A DNA stretch of 64,000 nucleotides from Terrimonas ginsenosidimutans. Its GTDB lineage: Bacteria > Bacteroidota > Bacteroidia > Chitinophagales > Chitinophagaceae. The stretch is taken from the NCBI RefSeq assembly GCF_022012415.1, contig NZ_JAKLTR010000007.1:275002-339001 (forward strand), read 5' to 3'. A program made the position numbers and the translations under genes. A model generated the notes under the pieces. That model worked only from the letters and a program-made list of their open reading frames with translations. It ran no database searches and was not told where the DNA came from. Positions within the stretch are counted from its first letter, which is position 1, and each line of letters starts with the position of its first letter. Shown here one piece after another: positions 37,933 to 47,988 of the stretch.

Positions 37933-39912
37933 ATGAATACAGGAGAGAATGAACAAGCGTTGCGCAAGATTATGGACCTGACCAGGCTTGGGAGCATTTT
38001 GGTATTAGGTTTACATTTTTATTATGAGTGTTACCGATTTTTTGTTTTCCTGGCATGGCAAACTACATTGACAGATCGCATCCTGACCAATCTTGTGCAC
38101 ACGGGTTTGTTTCGCCAGTTTGCGTATGCAAAGGCGCTGGCGCTGGTATTGTTGATCATTTCCCTCCTCGGCGTGAAGGCGAAGAAGCAGGAGAAATTAA
38201 AGACCAAAACGGCAGTATCTTATTTGCTGGTGGGACTGCTGTTATTTTGGTGCTCGGGTGCATTATTTCAGTGGGAGTTGAACGACTCAACGCTGACAAT
38301 CGGCTATCTGGCGGTGACGAGTGTTGGTTTCTTACTAATACTCACCGGAGGAGTTTATCTGTCTCGGATTATCCGGACGCACCTGAACGATAAGGATATT
38401 TTCAACCGGGAAAACGAGACCTTTCCCCAGGAAGAAAGGCTGCTGGAAAACGAGTACTCCATTAACCTTCCTGCAGAGTATTACCTCCGTGGCAAAAAAA
38501 GAAAGAGCTGGATCAACATCATAAATCCTTTTCGGGGGGTGCTGGTTATGGGTACGCCAGGTTCCGGAAAGAGTTATTTCTTTATAGAGCACGTGATTCG
38601 CCAGCATATTCGTAAGGGGTTTGCGATGCTGGTTTATGATTTTAAATTTGATGATTTGTCACGGATAGCTTACAACACTTGGTTACATAATCAGGGAGCC
38701 TATGAGAATCCCTCAAAATGCTATTTTATCGATTTTGAACGTATTATTCACCGGTGTAACCCGCTAGAGCCAGCATCAATGAATGATATCACGGATGCGG
38801 CAGAAGCAGCTCGGACCATTTTACTTGGTCTAAACCGCGAATGGATTAAAAAGCAAGGTGACTTCTTTGTGGAATCGCCTATCAATTTTCTCACGGCGAT
38901 CATTTGGTATCTCCGTAAATACAATGACGGCGAGTTTTGCACATTACCGCATGTAATCGAGCTGATGCAAGTCGATTATGACCGGTTGTTTACGATCCTT
39001 CGAACCGAAAAAGAAATTGAAGCCCTTATCAATCCTTTTGTTTCTGCCTACCTTAATGATGTGATGGAGCAGTTGGAAGGCCAGATTGCAGCTGCCAAGA
39101 TCTCCATGGCGCGGCTAGTGTCTCCGCAACTTTATTATGTGATGTCAGGTAATGATTTCACCCTCGACATTAACAATCCGGAAGAGCCCAAAATTGTTTG
39201 CCTTGGTAACAACCCGCAAAAGCAACAAGTTTATGGCGCAGTGCTGTCGCTTTATGTTTCCCGGCTGATTAAAACCGTCAATAAAAAAGGAAAACTGAAA
39301 TGCAGCATGGTGTTTGACGAATTTCCAACCATCTACCTGAACAACATTGACAGCCTTATTGCTACGGCAAGAAGTAACTTGGTTGCCACTACGCTGGGCA
39401 TTCAAGACTTCAGCCAGTTGAAAAAAGACTACGGAAAGGATCAAGCAGATGTGATTATGAATATAACGGGGAACGTTGTTTCAGGGCAGGTAAATGGTGA
39501 AACTGCGAAGCATCTTTCTGAGCGGTTTGGTAAGATCATGCAAGATCGAACCAGTCTTTCGATTAATCGAACAGACACCTCAATTAGCAAATCGAAACAA
39601 TTGGATACAGCTGTTCCTCCGTCCAGAATCTCTTCGCTGAGTTCAGGTGAATTTGTAGGTATGATTGCGGATGAACCACGGCTACGGATCGAACTTAAGA
39701 GTTTCCATGCGAATATTCTGCAGCCAATATTGCACAAAGATCAAAAGGAGTTCGCTATTTCAAGTGCGAGCGCGGTCGGGAAGCAGGCCGATGATGCCGC
39801 GATTCGATCGGTATATCTTCAATTGAAACAGGAAGTGGAAGGGTTGGTTGATTCGGAAGTTGAGCGAATTATTACAGATCCTGTTTTATCGATAAATTTA
39901 ATAAAGAAGTGA
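37933..39912 (+). CDS. YWFCY-type TraG/MobC conjugative coupling protein
   Basis: 659 residues, full length. The N-terminal YWFCY-like membrane domain has several transmembrane helices (to about residue 148). Walker A is GTPGSGKS (207-214), and Walker B lies in KCSMVFDEFPTIYL. The tail contains the usual IATARSNLVATTLGIQDFSQL segment of the VirD4/TraG motor. It would couple the relaxase-DNA complex to a type IV secretion channel supplied by a helper element. No other conjugation genes are nearby, so this is a mobilisable rather than a self-transmissible element. Confidence 0.88.
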   Translation: MNTGENEQALRKIMDLTRLGSILVLGLHFYYECYRFFVFLAWQTTLTDRILTNLVHTGLFRQFAYAKALALVLLIISLLGVKAKKQEKLKTKTAVSYLLVGLLLFWCSGALFQWELNDSTLTIGYLAVTSVGFLLILTGGVYLSRIIRTHLNDKDIFNRENETFPQEERLLENEYSINLPAEYYLRGKKRKSWINIINPFRGVLVMGTPGSGKSYFFIEHVIRQHIRKGFAMLVYDFKFDDLSRIAYNTWLHNQGAYENPSKCYFIDFERIIHRCNPLEPASMNDITDAAEAARTILLGLNREWIKKQGDFFVESPINFLTAIIWYLRKYNDGEFCTLPHVIELMQVDYDRLFTILRTEKEIEALINPFVSAYLNDVMEQLEGQIAAAKISMARLVSPQLYYVMSGNDFTLDINNPEEPKIVCLGNNPQKQQVYGAVLSLYVSRLIKTVNKKGKLKCSMVFDEFPTIYLNNIDSLIATARSNLVATTLGIQDFSQLKKDYGKDQADVIMNITGNVVSGQVNGETAKHLSERFGKIMQDRTSLSINRTDTSISKSKQLDTAVPPSRISSLSSGEFVGMIADEPRLRIELKSFHANILQPILHKDQKEFAISSASAVGKQADDAAIRSVYLQLKQEVEGLVDSEVERIITDPVLSINLIKK

Positions 39913-40083
39913 AAATATCCTTTTCAAATATTATTCAGCGGAAGGTCTCCCTATTTACCTCAAAACTCGACTTTCTTGAATTTATCCCATTTTGGCAGGG
40001 ATAGGTTTCAGTAGTATGACCCCAAATCCTGTGCGATCTCTAAAGGATCGGAAATTTCTTTGTTGTTTGGCCAGTCCACAGCA

Positions 40084-40583
40084 TCAGGCCAGATGGAAGA
40101 AACTGTAGAAGGCCACGCTCGATAGCATTTTTCTCAACAGGACCAGCCCCCGTGCCTTCTGGTTGTATACCGTGCTTTCAGTAACATTAACTGCATTGGC
40201 GGTTTCGTCGGTGCTCTTGTTCTCCAGATAGGACATACGATCACCTTGCCGCATTTTTCCGGTAGCTGGGCGATCGCATCCATCGCCTGACGGTAGGTTT
40301 CCACATAGAGCTTTCCTTGTCGATGCCTTCCTGCATGTAGTGCAGCTCCACGGCCAGGAGCTGTAGGGGACGTGTGTTCCTGATATGCTTGAAACAGGTG
40401 TTGCGGACGGACATGTAGAGAAAGGAACGCCAGTCCTCCACACGGGACTTTAAGGGATTGCGCTGAAGTACCTTGATAAAGACTTCTTCCACCAAGTCTT
40501 CTGCCCGATGGCTGTCCCCACCAGCCATGTGGCATAGACACACAGGGCGCATGGTAGGTATGGTCGAATTCACTTTGGCGCAT
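40084..40583 (-). pseudogene. ECF sigma factor, multiply frameshifted
   Basis: Three frames on the minus strand together spell a sigma factor: HRAEDLVEEVFIKVLQRN and DWRSFLYMSVRNTCFKHIRN (region 2), YRQAMDAIAQLPEKCGKVI, then ENKSTDETANAVNVTESTVYNQKARGL (region 4). At least two indels break it. It is the second dead ECF sigma gene in the island; its SusCD partners are gone. Confidence 0.75.
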
Positions 40584-40981
40584 GTGGATCAGCGTTACCG
40601 CTATTTTGGCGTAGGGCTAAAGATAGGGGTTCCGACCTGAAAGGGCTGTCCCGCCTGCACCTGCTGCGGATTTAGCGACACCAGGCCTGACATTGCTGAT
40701 AGCAGAAAGATCGTGGGTTTTCAAATGCCTGTTTTGAACGCTAACGCAATTAACGGGATGCTACTAATGAGCGGTTATTTTTTTGGGATGCGCTATTGAT
40801 AGTGTTTTTTACTTTTTGCATATTTGTTTGCAAGCGTGCTAATTTAGATGACGGGACCTGGCGGATTGTCGGTGTTCCGCTTTTTTTGCAAGATCCACAA
40901 GTCCAGCGCTGTGGAAAATTAGCTACCAGACCTCCCGAACAATTTGTTGATCTTTATTGGTATCGAACTAAAAGAAATTTC
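40584..40981. other. gene-free stretch
   Basis: Leader of the nuclease-STAND pair. In-frame upstream codons (from 40796) give an unlikely hydrophobic extension, so I place the start at 40982. No clear promoter recognised. Confidence 0.4.
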
Positions 40982-41671
40982 ATGTCAGATCAACAGACAA
41001 ACAGCGGTAAAACCTATTCGACCTACACGGGCGATTTTTATTGGGATATCAAGGGAAGGCCTCAGACCGAAGTATGGGGTATTATCCGACAGCTCTACAT
41101 GGAACAGCTGCCAAAGATGATAGTTGCACATGAAAGGAATAGCAGCTCATGGAGCGCCCATGACCTGGTAGACTGGAGGGCGACCTTCAGCCCCATCGAA
41201 GTCATCGCTTGGGACCTGATCAAATCGAGGCCCAACCTTGTACTTTATCCGCAGTTTCCAGTCTTCAATTATTTTATAGATTTCGCAAACCCCTTACTCA
41301 AGGTGGGACTGGAGCTGGATGGCAAAGAGTTCCATGATAATGCAACAGATAGGGAAAGGGACCAGATGCTGGCCAAATATGGTTGGAAGATCTACAGGGC
41401 TTCCGGTTCCCTGTCCATGAAGGATATCGAGCTGCATGAAGCGTTTCCGCATACAGGCGTGCGCACCGAAGCCGAACGGACAGTGTATCTCAGCGAATAT
41501 CAAAAGTGGATGTCTTCTTCATTGAATGGCTTGTTGGAGGCAATCTCGATTTATTATTTCAATAAGGTACATGATGAGTCCCTTGACTTGATCATCTTCC
41601 AGACATTGCAGGATAGTTCACATACTGGGAAACAGCTGATCAGTCTAACGGAGCTGACAGAGCCTTTCTGA
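40982..41671 (+). CDS. DUF559/Vsr-like endonuclease, partner of the Mrr-STAND protein
   Basis: 229 residues from the ATG at 40982. The N-terminal third is unrecognised. The core has FSPIEVIAWDLI (Glu73), FPVFNYFIDFANP (Asp100) and KVGLELDGKEFHD (Glu111-x-Asp113, Lys115), then RERDQMLAKYGWKIYRASG. This is the E...D...E-x-DG pattern of DUF559/Vsr-type restriction-endonuclease folds. DUF559 domains are common in accessory DNA-cutting proteins. The next gene starts 49 bp downstream on the same strand, so the two are probably cotranscribed. The nuclease fold is well supported; target and role are inferred from the neighbour. Confidence 0.7.
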   Translation: MSDQQTNSGKTYSTYTGDFYWDIKGRPQTEVWGIIRQLYMEQLPKMIVAHERNSSSWSAHDLVDWRATFSPIEVIAWDLIKSRPNLVLYPQFPVFNYFIDFANPLLKVGLELDGKEFHDNATDRERDQMLAKYGWKIYRASGSLSMKDIELHEAFPHTGVRTEAERTVYLSEYQKWMSSSLNGLLEAISIYYFNKVHDESLDLIIFQTLQDSSHTGKQLISLTELTEPF

Positions 41672-41720
41672 AAGGATACCGAAAAAGTTTGATTGAATGG
41701 TAATGTAGTCAATATAAAGA

Positions 41721-44700
41721 ATGGCCGAACTTATTTATGAAACCCAAATGATTGGATTCTCCAGTGAACCGAAGCCGATGGCCATGGAGAATAGGTCATT
41801 CCCCTATAACGGGATCAGCGACCGGAGATTTGAAGAACTGTTGTTCAGCGTGGTCAAGGTCACCTTGGATCAACAGCCTTTTAGGGATTTCGACAAAATC
41901 GCATTGCTCAACGGAGTCCGGGAAAAAGGGCGGGACTGTGTACTGTACCGGAACAACAAGCAGTATGGACTGATTCAATGCAAAAAGTATGATCAGTTAT
42001 TGAGCATTTCCATGCTTGGCGCAGAGATCATAAAATTCGTCCTGTACAGTATCAAGTATCCCGAGCTGATCCACGACAGAAATGATTTCACCTATTTCAT
42101 TGCGGTATCAAAGGGATTTGCGAACGAATGCCATGATTTTATAAATAATTTTAACGACAGGATACTAAATGAGCCACGTCTTGCCAAATGGCTTTCAGAT
42201 CATTTGGCAAGTGGCTCGCTTTCCTCTCTTGAGCTAAGGGAGTGCCAAGGGGATATCGATGAGATCCTGTCGAAGATCAAGGTGCGCCCAATATTGCCAC
42301 AGGACATCGATCTATTGTTGTCGATGCCACAGGCTTCACACCTCGTCCCGCTATTCTTTCAGGTGAAGGTCATAGAGATTCCCGTCGGCGCCTCAAGCCT
42401 GCCCAATAATACCAGCGAAGTCCTTGGGAGGGAAAGATTGTTGCAGGAACTTGGAAGGGCTTCGGTAGCCCTACGCTCCGAAGCGAACGAATTCGATGAT
42501 ATTCCCGATTCGCATATCTGGCGTAATGAAACCGACAGGTTGCTAAAGTGGATCAATGCTCCCAAGGATCTGGACAAAAAGGATCGTCCTATGAACATCT
42601 GTCTACTTGCTGGCAATGCGGGCATGGGAAAGACGGTAATATTGAAAGATCTCTATGAGAGTTTGCATGAACAGGAGCTTCCCGTGCTCGCACTGAAGGC
42701 GGACAAGCTCTATACGGGAACAATACAGGATCTCCAACAAAAACTTCATCTCTCGGTTCCGGTGTTTGATTTTCTGGATCAGTGTGCGGCAAATTTTGAA
42801 AAGACCATATTGCTCATCGATCAGATCGATGCCCTTTCGCAGTCCATGTCTTCTGATCCCATCTACCTCCAGGTGCTGCGGGAAGTGATCGACACATTCG
42901 GATACAGTGACAGTTTCGATATCGTTATTTCTGTAAGGATTTTTGATCTCCATCATGACCCCAATCTCAGAGCCTATAGGCAAAAGCATTCGGTCCTGGT
43001 GGAGAAGCTTGGAAAGGAACAGGTGTTGGAGCAACTGCAAAAGATCGGTATTGAACAGTCTACGATCAGCGGAAAGCTACTTGACTTATTGTGTACGCCC
43101 AATAACCTCAACGTCTATGCCCGCATTGCCGGACAGGTCCAGTCCTCAGCAGCAATTTCGACACTGTTGGGTCTGTACACCGAGCTGTGGAAGCAAAAGC
43201 TGATTTTTGTTCCACCGCAGACCATGGTGGCACAAATCAGGGTTCGGGAACTGTTGTACCGGATGGCCAATGACATGTTCAGTTTCCAGCGGATCTCGCT
43301 CAGCGAGATAGGTTATCAGGATATGGCCCGGGAACTGGATTACGTGAAGAGCCATCGGCTGGTCAGATCGGAAGCAGGTCAGCTCCAGTTCTTCCATCAG
43401 ACTTTCTATGACTACGTATTTGCCAAGTGTTTTGTCGAGCAGGATGGAGATCTTCCGACCTACATCGTGTCGCAGGGGCAGTCGCTCTTCATACGGTCGG
43501 CGGTCAGCATGATCATCAGCTATCTCCGGGAGTTTGATTTCAACAGGTACATAGGGCTGCTAAAACATCTCTTCGGCGACACGAAAACTGCTTTCCACAT
43601 CAAGCATCTATTGGTTTCGCTGCTTGCCTACCAGGAGCAGCCAACAAGTGCTGAGTTCCAGTTGATGGCACAGGTTGCGGGAAAGTCCGTCGTACTGTCG
43701 ACACTCTTCCTCCTTAAGGCCGGGGCAGGGCCTTGGTTTGATTTTGCACGACAGAATGGATTGTTGGCCATACCCGGCAGTGCAGACGATACAGCGGTGA
43801 TGGATGTGGTGATGCCAGATGATGAAGGCACCAAGCTTGCCTACCTGGACTATAGAAGGAATGTCCTTTCATTGTTTGTCGCCCGGAATCTTGGGGATCG
43901 GGATGCCAACGCATGGCGTTTTTTGCATCAGATAGTTGATGCCAATGTGCTGTGGCATGTGGCACTATATCTCCTGGACTGGGGAACGCCCCAGGCCAAA
44001 CAATTTGCCGAAAGGCTGGGCGGCCTTCGACCGAAAGACGTCAATGTTTATGGGCATGTACTTGAACAGCTTTTGCATTCTGCGCCGGAATTTGTCTTCA
44101 ACAAAATGCTGGATGAGCTCAGGGAAGATACTACTGAAGATAAGTCCGCCGCCAACCGGTACAGGGACGGCACCCTGATGGAAAAACTCATAGGGATCAT
44201 TCCGGGGAAGATGATCGATGGACTTTTTGCAATGATCCTGCCCAGGATCATTGGCGATGCATATGACAGTGGTAGCGCCCTGAAGAAAGATTATACATTT
44301 TCTGCCGTGCTTCTCTATGACGAACATCTTTACGGCAGAGAATATCTCTATCGCATACTTGCCCAATGTCTGAAGAATGCAGCCGGGAAGCAGGACCCTG
44401 CTTTCTACCGCTTTCTGCAGCTGAATGGCCGTTCGGTATATAAATCGGTTTTGCGCCTGTTGATCTTCGCTATGAAAGACCATCACGCGATCTATGTCCA
44501 TGAGATCTTGGGAATGTTTAATTATCTGATGGATCATGACGCTCTCCCTGCCGGGAGTGATTTCGCCGGGGAATTCCGGTCGCTGTTTGCCCTGGCTTTT
44601 CCGCAAATGTCCGCAGACCAGCAGCAAGGTGCCGTGGAGCGGATCATGGCGATGGTGATACCGCACGAGTCTTATGTCTACCGACATGGCGACGTGCCCC

Positions 44701-46295
44701 AACGGGTGACCAGTGTAGGGCTTGGCAAGTTCGTAATGTTGCAGCTGTTGCCCTCAGGATATGTTTCAGCAAGGCCACAGTTGAAAAGAACTTTTGCCGA
44801 ACTAAAACGACGTTTTCCATCCTATCACGAACTGCCGGTGTCTAGTGTGACCGCTGGGATCGTGCAGAATCCGATTCCGCAGCAGTCTGCGGAAAAAATG
44901 ACCAACCAGCAATGGATCGAGTCTTTCAGGACCTATAACTCCGATGAACGTAATAGTCGGAGGCACTTTTTGAAAGGCGGATTATTTGAGCACGCCAATG
45001 CTTTTCATGATATTGTGAAGAGAGTTCCCTCTACAGAAAAAGTGGAGCTGATATCAATTGCGATCGCCACAGCGGACATTGATCCAACCTATCCCATCCA
45101 CGGGCTTTTGGGGCTGACAAAGGCCGGGTATGATCCGTTAGTGGTGTTCTCGCTGTTCAAGCGGATATTGCTGGAATTGGAATACAGCGCCGACACCATG
45201 CCCTGTATTTTGATAGCAGGCTATCTTGTCAGGCAGGCAAGGGTGGATATCGAGGTAATAGATTTCCTGTTGGCGCAAACGGTGGTTATTCCTGGCCAGC
45301 AAAGAGTGCTCGCTTCGTATCCCGTCGGAGAAACGAGCATTAATGGTCTGGTGACGATGGGAATCAATTCCTATCATGGCAGCGCCATCCACGAGCTTAC
45401 CCTACTCAGGGACAGCCGATATCTCGACAGGATAATGGTTCGGCTTGAAGAAATTTTTAAGGAAGGGCCAGATGAGTCGAAGGCTTGTGCTCTGTTCGAA
45501 TTTGCCCAGCTCAATCACCTTGACACCGATCGGGCATTCGCTTTATTTGCCAGGGCTCTCAACGCAGAGGAGAACATCCACGTCCTTGCAGCGGGGATCT
45601 GGTCTTTGCAGTACATGTCCAACCATGACTTTTCCCAGCTAAGGCCTATGTTGGAAAAATTGGTGTCGGCCGATAACCTGGGCCGGGAGGATGCCGATAG
45701 ATTGTCTGGAATAATACTGGTCCATTACCTGAAAGACAGCCAGGGTGCGGACATGCTGTTATTTACGCTTATGGAGCATTCTCCGGGGGCTTGTACCGCT
45801 ATCCTTAGAAACCTGGTCAAATTTTACAATAACCCCAAGTACAGCAAGGAACAGATGAACACTGTTCTGGTCAGGCTTGCGGCGTTGGGCGACCTGTCAC
45901 CGGACTCAAAATTCAGGATAAGGTTCAACGATATGGGCGCTATCATGCTTTCCGATATCGAAACATTCCTTGATGCCTATGTTGGCGGAGACAACTTTAT
46001 GTTGACCGAGGATTTTGTCTCCTACCTACGTGATAGTACCGTTGTTGCACCAAAAAAATGCGCTACTATTTTTTTAAGGGCATTTGCAACTGGGCGGAGA
46101 GCTCCACGGTTGGGACGGGAAATATTGAATGATGAAGTTACGAGGCTGATCGTGGCATGCCTGCGGCTGATCAATGGTAATGATCCACAGAGCGAGACTT
46201 TACGGCGGGAGCTGATGGCAGCTTTCGACCTATTGCTGAGAGATTTCAGGTACCGTGTCAATACCGACAGGATTTTTGAGGAGCTGTCTGATTGA
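41721..46295 (+). CDS. Mrr-like nuclease plus STAND NTPase, Avs-like antiviral sensor
   Basis: 1524 residues. The N-terminal ~1-200 holds an Mrr/PD-(D/E)XK-type nuclease: RRFEELLFSVV (Glu38/39), GRDCVLY (Asp72) and GLIQCKKY (Gln86-x-Lys88). The STAND/NACHT-like NTPase follows: Walker A GNAGMGKT at 298-305, Walker B ILLIDQIDAL at 363-372, and a sensor-like VISVRIFDLHH. From ~450 the protein is a long array of helices (HEAT/TPR-like) to the C-terminus. Effector - NTPase - large helical sensor is the layout of Avs (antiviral STAND) proteins, which bind phage terminase or portal and then cut DNA. The architecture is seen directly; Avs membership and target are inference. The DUF559-like nuclease is 49 bp upstream. 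Confidence 0.7.
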   Translation: MAELIYETQMIGFSSEPKPMAMENRSFPYNGISDRRFEELLFSVVKVTLDQQPFRDFDKIALLNGVREKGRDCVLYRNNKQYGLIQCKKYDQLLSISMLGAEIIKFVLYSIKYPELIHDRNDFTYFIAVSKGFANECHDFINNFNDRILNEPRLAKWLSDHLASGSLSSLELRECQGDIDEILSKIKVRPILPQDIDLLLSMPQASHLVPLFFQVKVIEIPVGASSLPNNTSEVLGRERLLQELGRASVALRSEANEFDDIPDSHIWRNETDRLLKWINAPKDLDKKDRPMNICLLAGNAGMGKTVILKDLYESLHEQELPVLALKADKLYTGTIQDLQQKLHLSVPVFDFLDQCAANFEKTILLIDQIDALSQSMSSDPIYLQVLREVIDTFGYSDSFDIVISVRIFDLHHDPNLRAYRQKHSVLVEKLGKEQVLEQLQKIGIEQSTISGKLLDLLCTPNNLNVYARIAGQVQSSAAISTLLGLYTELWKQKLIFVPPQTMVAQIRVRELLYRMANDMFSFQRISLSEIGYQDMARELDYVKSHRLVRSEAGQLQFFHQTFYDYVFAKCFVEQDGDLPTYIVSQGQSLFIRSAVSMIISYLREFDFNRYIGLLKHLFGDTKTAFHIKHLLVSLLAYQEQPTSAEFQLMAQVAGKSVVLSTLFLLKAGAGPWFDFARQNGLLAIPGSADDTAVMDVVMPDDEGTKLAYLDYRRNVLSLFVARNLGDRDANAWRFLHQIVDANVLWHVALYLLDWGTPQAKQFAERLGGLRPKDVNVYGHVLEQLLHSAPEFVFNKMLDELREDTTEDKSAANRYRDGTLMEKLIGIIPGKMIDGLFAMILPRIIGDAYDSGSALKKDYTFSAVLLYDEHLYGREYLYRILAQCLKNAAGKQDPAFYRFLQLNGRSVYKSVLRLLIFAMKDHHAIYVHEILGMFNYLMDHDALPAGSDFAGEFRSLFALAFPQMSADQQQGAVERIMAMVIPHESYVYRHGDVPQRVTSVGLGKFVMLQLLPSGYVSARPQLKRTFAELKRRFPSYHELPVSSVTAGIVQNPIPQQSAEKMTNQQWIESFRTYNSDERNSRRHFLKGGLFEHANAFHDIVKRVPSTEKVELISIAIATADIDPTYPIHGLLGLTKAGYDPLVVFSLFKRILLELEYSADTMPCILIAGYLVRQARVDIEVIDFLLAQTVVIPGQQRVLASYPVGETSINGLVTMGINSYHGSAIHELTLLRDSRYLDRIMVRLEEIFKEGPDESKACALFEFAQLNHLDTDRAFALFARALNAEENIHVLAAGIWSLQYMSNHDFSQLRPMLEKLVSADNLGREDADRLSGIILVHYLKDSQGADMLLFTLMEHSPGACTAILRNLVKFYNNPKYSKEQMNTVLVRLAALGDLSPDSKFRIRFNDMGAIMLSDIETFLDAYVGGDNFMLTEDFVSYLRDSTVVAPKKCATIFLRAFATGRRAPRLGREILNDEVTRLIVACLRLINGNDPQSETLRRELMAAFDLLLRDFRYRVNTDRIFEELSD

Positions 46296-46564
46296 CGACA
46301 GATTGGATTTGCCGTTCCCTGCGGTCGGGGTTTACGTTGCAATTCCTCATTACGTTCCATTGCATTGCGAGATTTACACGGCCATCCCTAGCGCTACGGG
46401 TCCAGTGTGCTGTTTGTTCCAAGCTTGCTGCTGATGCAACAAAGTTCGGCAAAGCCCTGCGGAGCGGCCAAAAGCCGCGACATAAACACAGCCCCAGCCA
46501 CATATCTGCATTTATTCCGCTTGTCCTTTTGGCCTGCTGGGCCTTTTCCGCATGGGCCCCATAA
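46292..46564 (+). CDS. small hypothetical ORF of mobile-element type
   Basis: 90 residues overlapping the STAND stop codon by 4 bases. The C-terminal half (KALRSGQKPRHKHSPSHI, then FIPLVLLACWAFSAWAP) is one hydrophobic helix preceded by a basic stretch. I recall similar short ORFs beside RadC-like genes in Bacteroidota conjugative elements, but this is memory, not evidence. It may not be translated. Confidence 0.3.
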   Translation: MTTDWICRSLRSGFTLQFLITFHCIARFTRPSLALRVQCAVCSKLAADATKFGKALRSGQKPRHKHSPSHISAFIPLVLLACWAFSAWAP

Positions 46565-46587
46565 TTCATCCACTTAAAATGGTGATC

Positions 46588-46680
46588 ATGGAGGTTTCAT
46601 TCAACTTCTCCGAACATAGCGTAGCCGAAATCGAACTCGTTTACCGCACCAAGGTAAGGCATCCTTGGTGCCCAAGGTAG
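46588..46680 (+). pseudogene. RadC/JAB-domain protein N-terminal remnant
   Basis: From the ATG at 46588 the frame reads VAEIELVYRTKV, matching the start of the RadC-like JAB proteins of Bacteroidota mobile elements, then hits a stop at 46678. No JAB metal-site motif remains downstream (to 46908). Confidence 0.4.
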
Positions 46681-47004
46681 ACTCGCAAAGTTCCTACCAC
46701 GTGCTGATCAATCAAGATCGTCCGCTTCTTCGTCGCCAACAAACCTTTTGGCGTAGTATACCGATGCCTGATGATAAATGCGGAAGATGATCACAAAGCT
46801 CTCGTTGTTCCCCATGGAAATGGGAAAATGCAGGCTTTGCACAACATTGGTCGTATTCATCGGCTTTCGATAGCTGGGATTTATTAATCCAAAAAAACGC
46901 TGAATCTTTTGAAAGAACTATTTGATGTTAGTTGCCAATGCAGCAACGAAAGATTACATTCGATAGGCAATCAAAACCTTATTCACAACAACAACCGTTC
47001 TACC

Positions 47005-47988
47005 ATGAACTCCCACCTGCTCTATTTTCCATACATCAATGTTCCCGACACGGGATGGACCTATCGTGCCATTTTATACTATGACAGCATCAGCTCCATC
47101 GTACCACAGGAGTACCACTGGGGCGATGAGGAATACGAGCCCTTTATGCGAGAGCTGATCAATCATAACCTGGTGGTTCCACTTGATCCCATGAACCAGA
47201 TGGGCGATATTGCGATGGATGTAGCCAGAACACTTGTCAACTATATCCATTTACCAGAGTACGACCTTCCCCGTAAACGGGACGCGTTCCAACAATTGAG
47301 ACACCATCCTGCCCATGTTCCGGCACGTATCAGCACGCAGAAATTTATGCATGAGCTGTTCTATCAATTGGAAAAGGAAGCACTTGCCTATCGTTACAGA
47401 TCCAGATTTTATGATGTTGAACCTACGTTGGCCAGGTTAATGATGCTCCTGCTTACCAACCGTATTTCGCAACGGCATAACCTTAGCCCGGTTACCGACG
47501 ACGGCAGGCACTTGGGCGTGCGGTTTGTGAACCAGGTAGGAGTGCAAGCGCCAGAAGTATTGAGACGGAGAGACAATCTTCTGCAGGGCATCATGCCCGG
47601 GCCGCAATTTATTGAACTGAGCAAGCTATTGGAATTTAAGATGAAATACCAATCTGAGCTGGAAGCGTTCAGGTTTATGGTAGAAGACATTGCACTGGAC
47701 GAGCGCTACGATAATGAACACCTTTTGGAGAACAGGATAGGACATCTCAACCTCCTACGGGAACAACTTACCGCCCGCATGACAGAGGATAAGTTCGGAA
47801 AGATTGCTGGAACTACCCTGTCAATAGGAACAGATCTGCTGGCCGCAACTGCATCACTTGACCTTGGGGGTGTGATTGCTGTTGGCAAATCTATAGCGGA
47901 GGGTGTAAAGGGTATGCGTAGCAATCCGGAAAACATTTTCGATGCCACCGGCCTCAAATACTTGGCACTGGCGCATAAGCACCTTTGA
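47005..47988 (+). CDS. DUF6236-type protein
   Basis: 327 residues from the ATG at 47005. The N-terminus LLYFPYINVPDTGWTYRAILYYDSISSIVPQEY is the pattern I associate with DUF6236 (cytoplasmic, mainly helical, unknown function). A central helical region (LLEFKMKYQSELEAFRFMVE) and a Gly/Ala-rich C-terminal hydrophobic segment (SIGTDLLAATASLDLGGVIAVG, ~275-300) follow; the latter could insert into membrane. It lies alone, 3' of the nuclease-STAND pair, between two decayed stretches. Its frequent presence in accessory islands suggests a defence or stress role, unproven. Confidence 0.5.
   Translation: MNSHLLYFPYINVPDTGWTYRAILYYDSISSIVPQEYHWGDEEYEPFMRELINHNLVVPLDPMNQMGDIAMDVARTLVNYIHLPEYDLPRKRDAFQQLRHHPAHVPARISTQKFMHELFYQLEKEALAYRYRSRFYDVEPTLARLMMLLLTNRISQRHNLSPVTDDGRHLGVRFVNQVGVQAPEVLRRRDNLLQGIMPGPQFIELSKLLEFKMKYQSELEAFRFMVEDIALDERYDNEHLLENRIGHLNLLREQLTARMTEDKFGKIAGTTLSIGTDLLAATASLDLGGVIAVGKSIAEGVKGMRSNPENIFDATGLKYLALAHKHL

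Noticed and set aside
43965..44702. 245-codon minus-strand ORF within the STAND gene
   Set aside because: Shadow of the 1524-residue gene, with no domain features.
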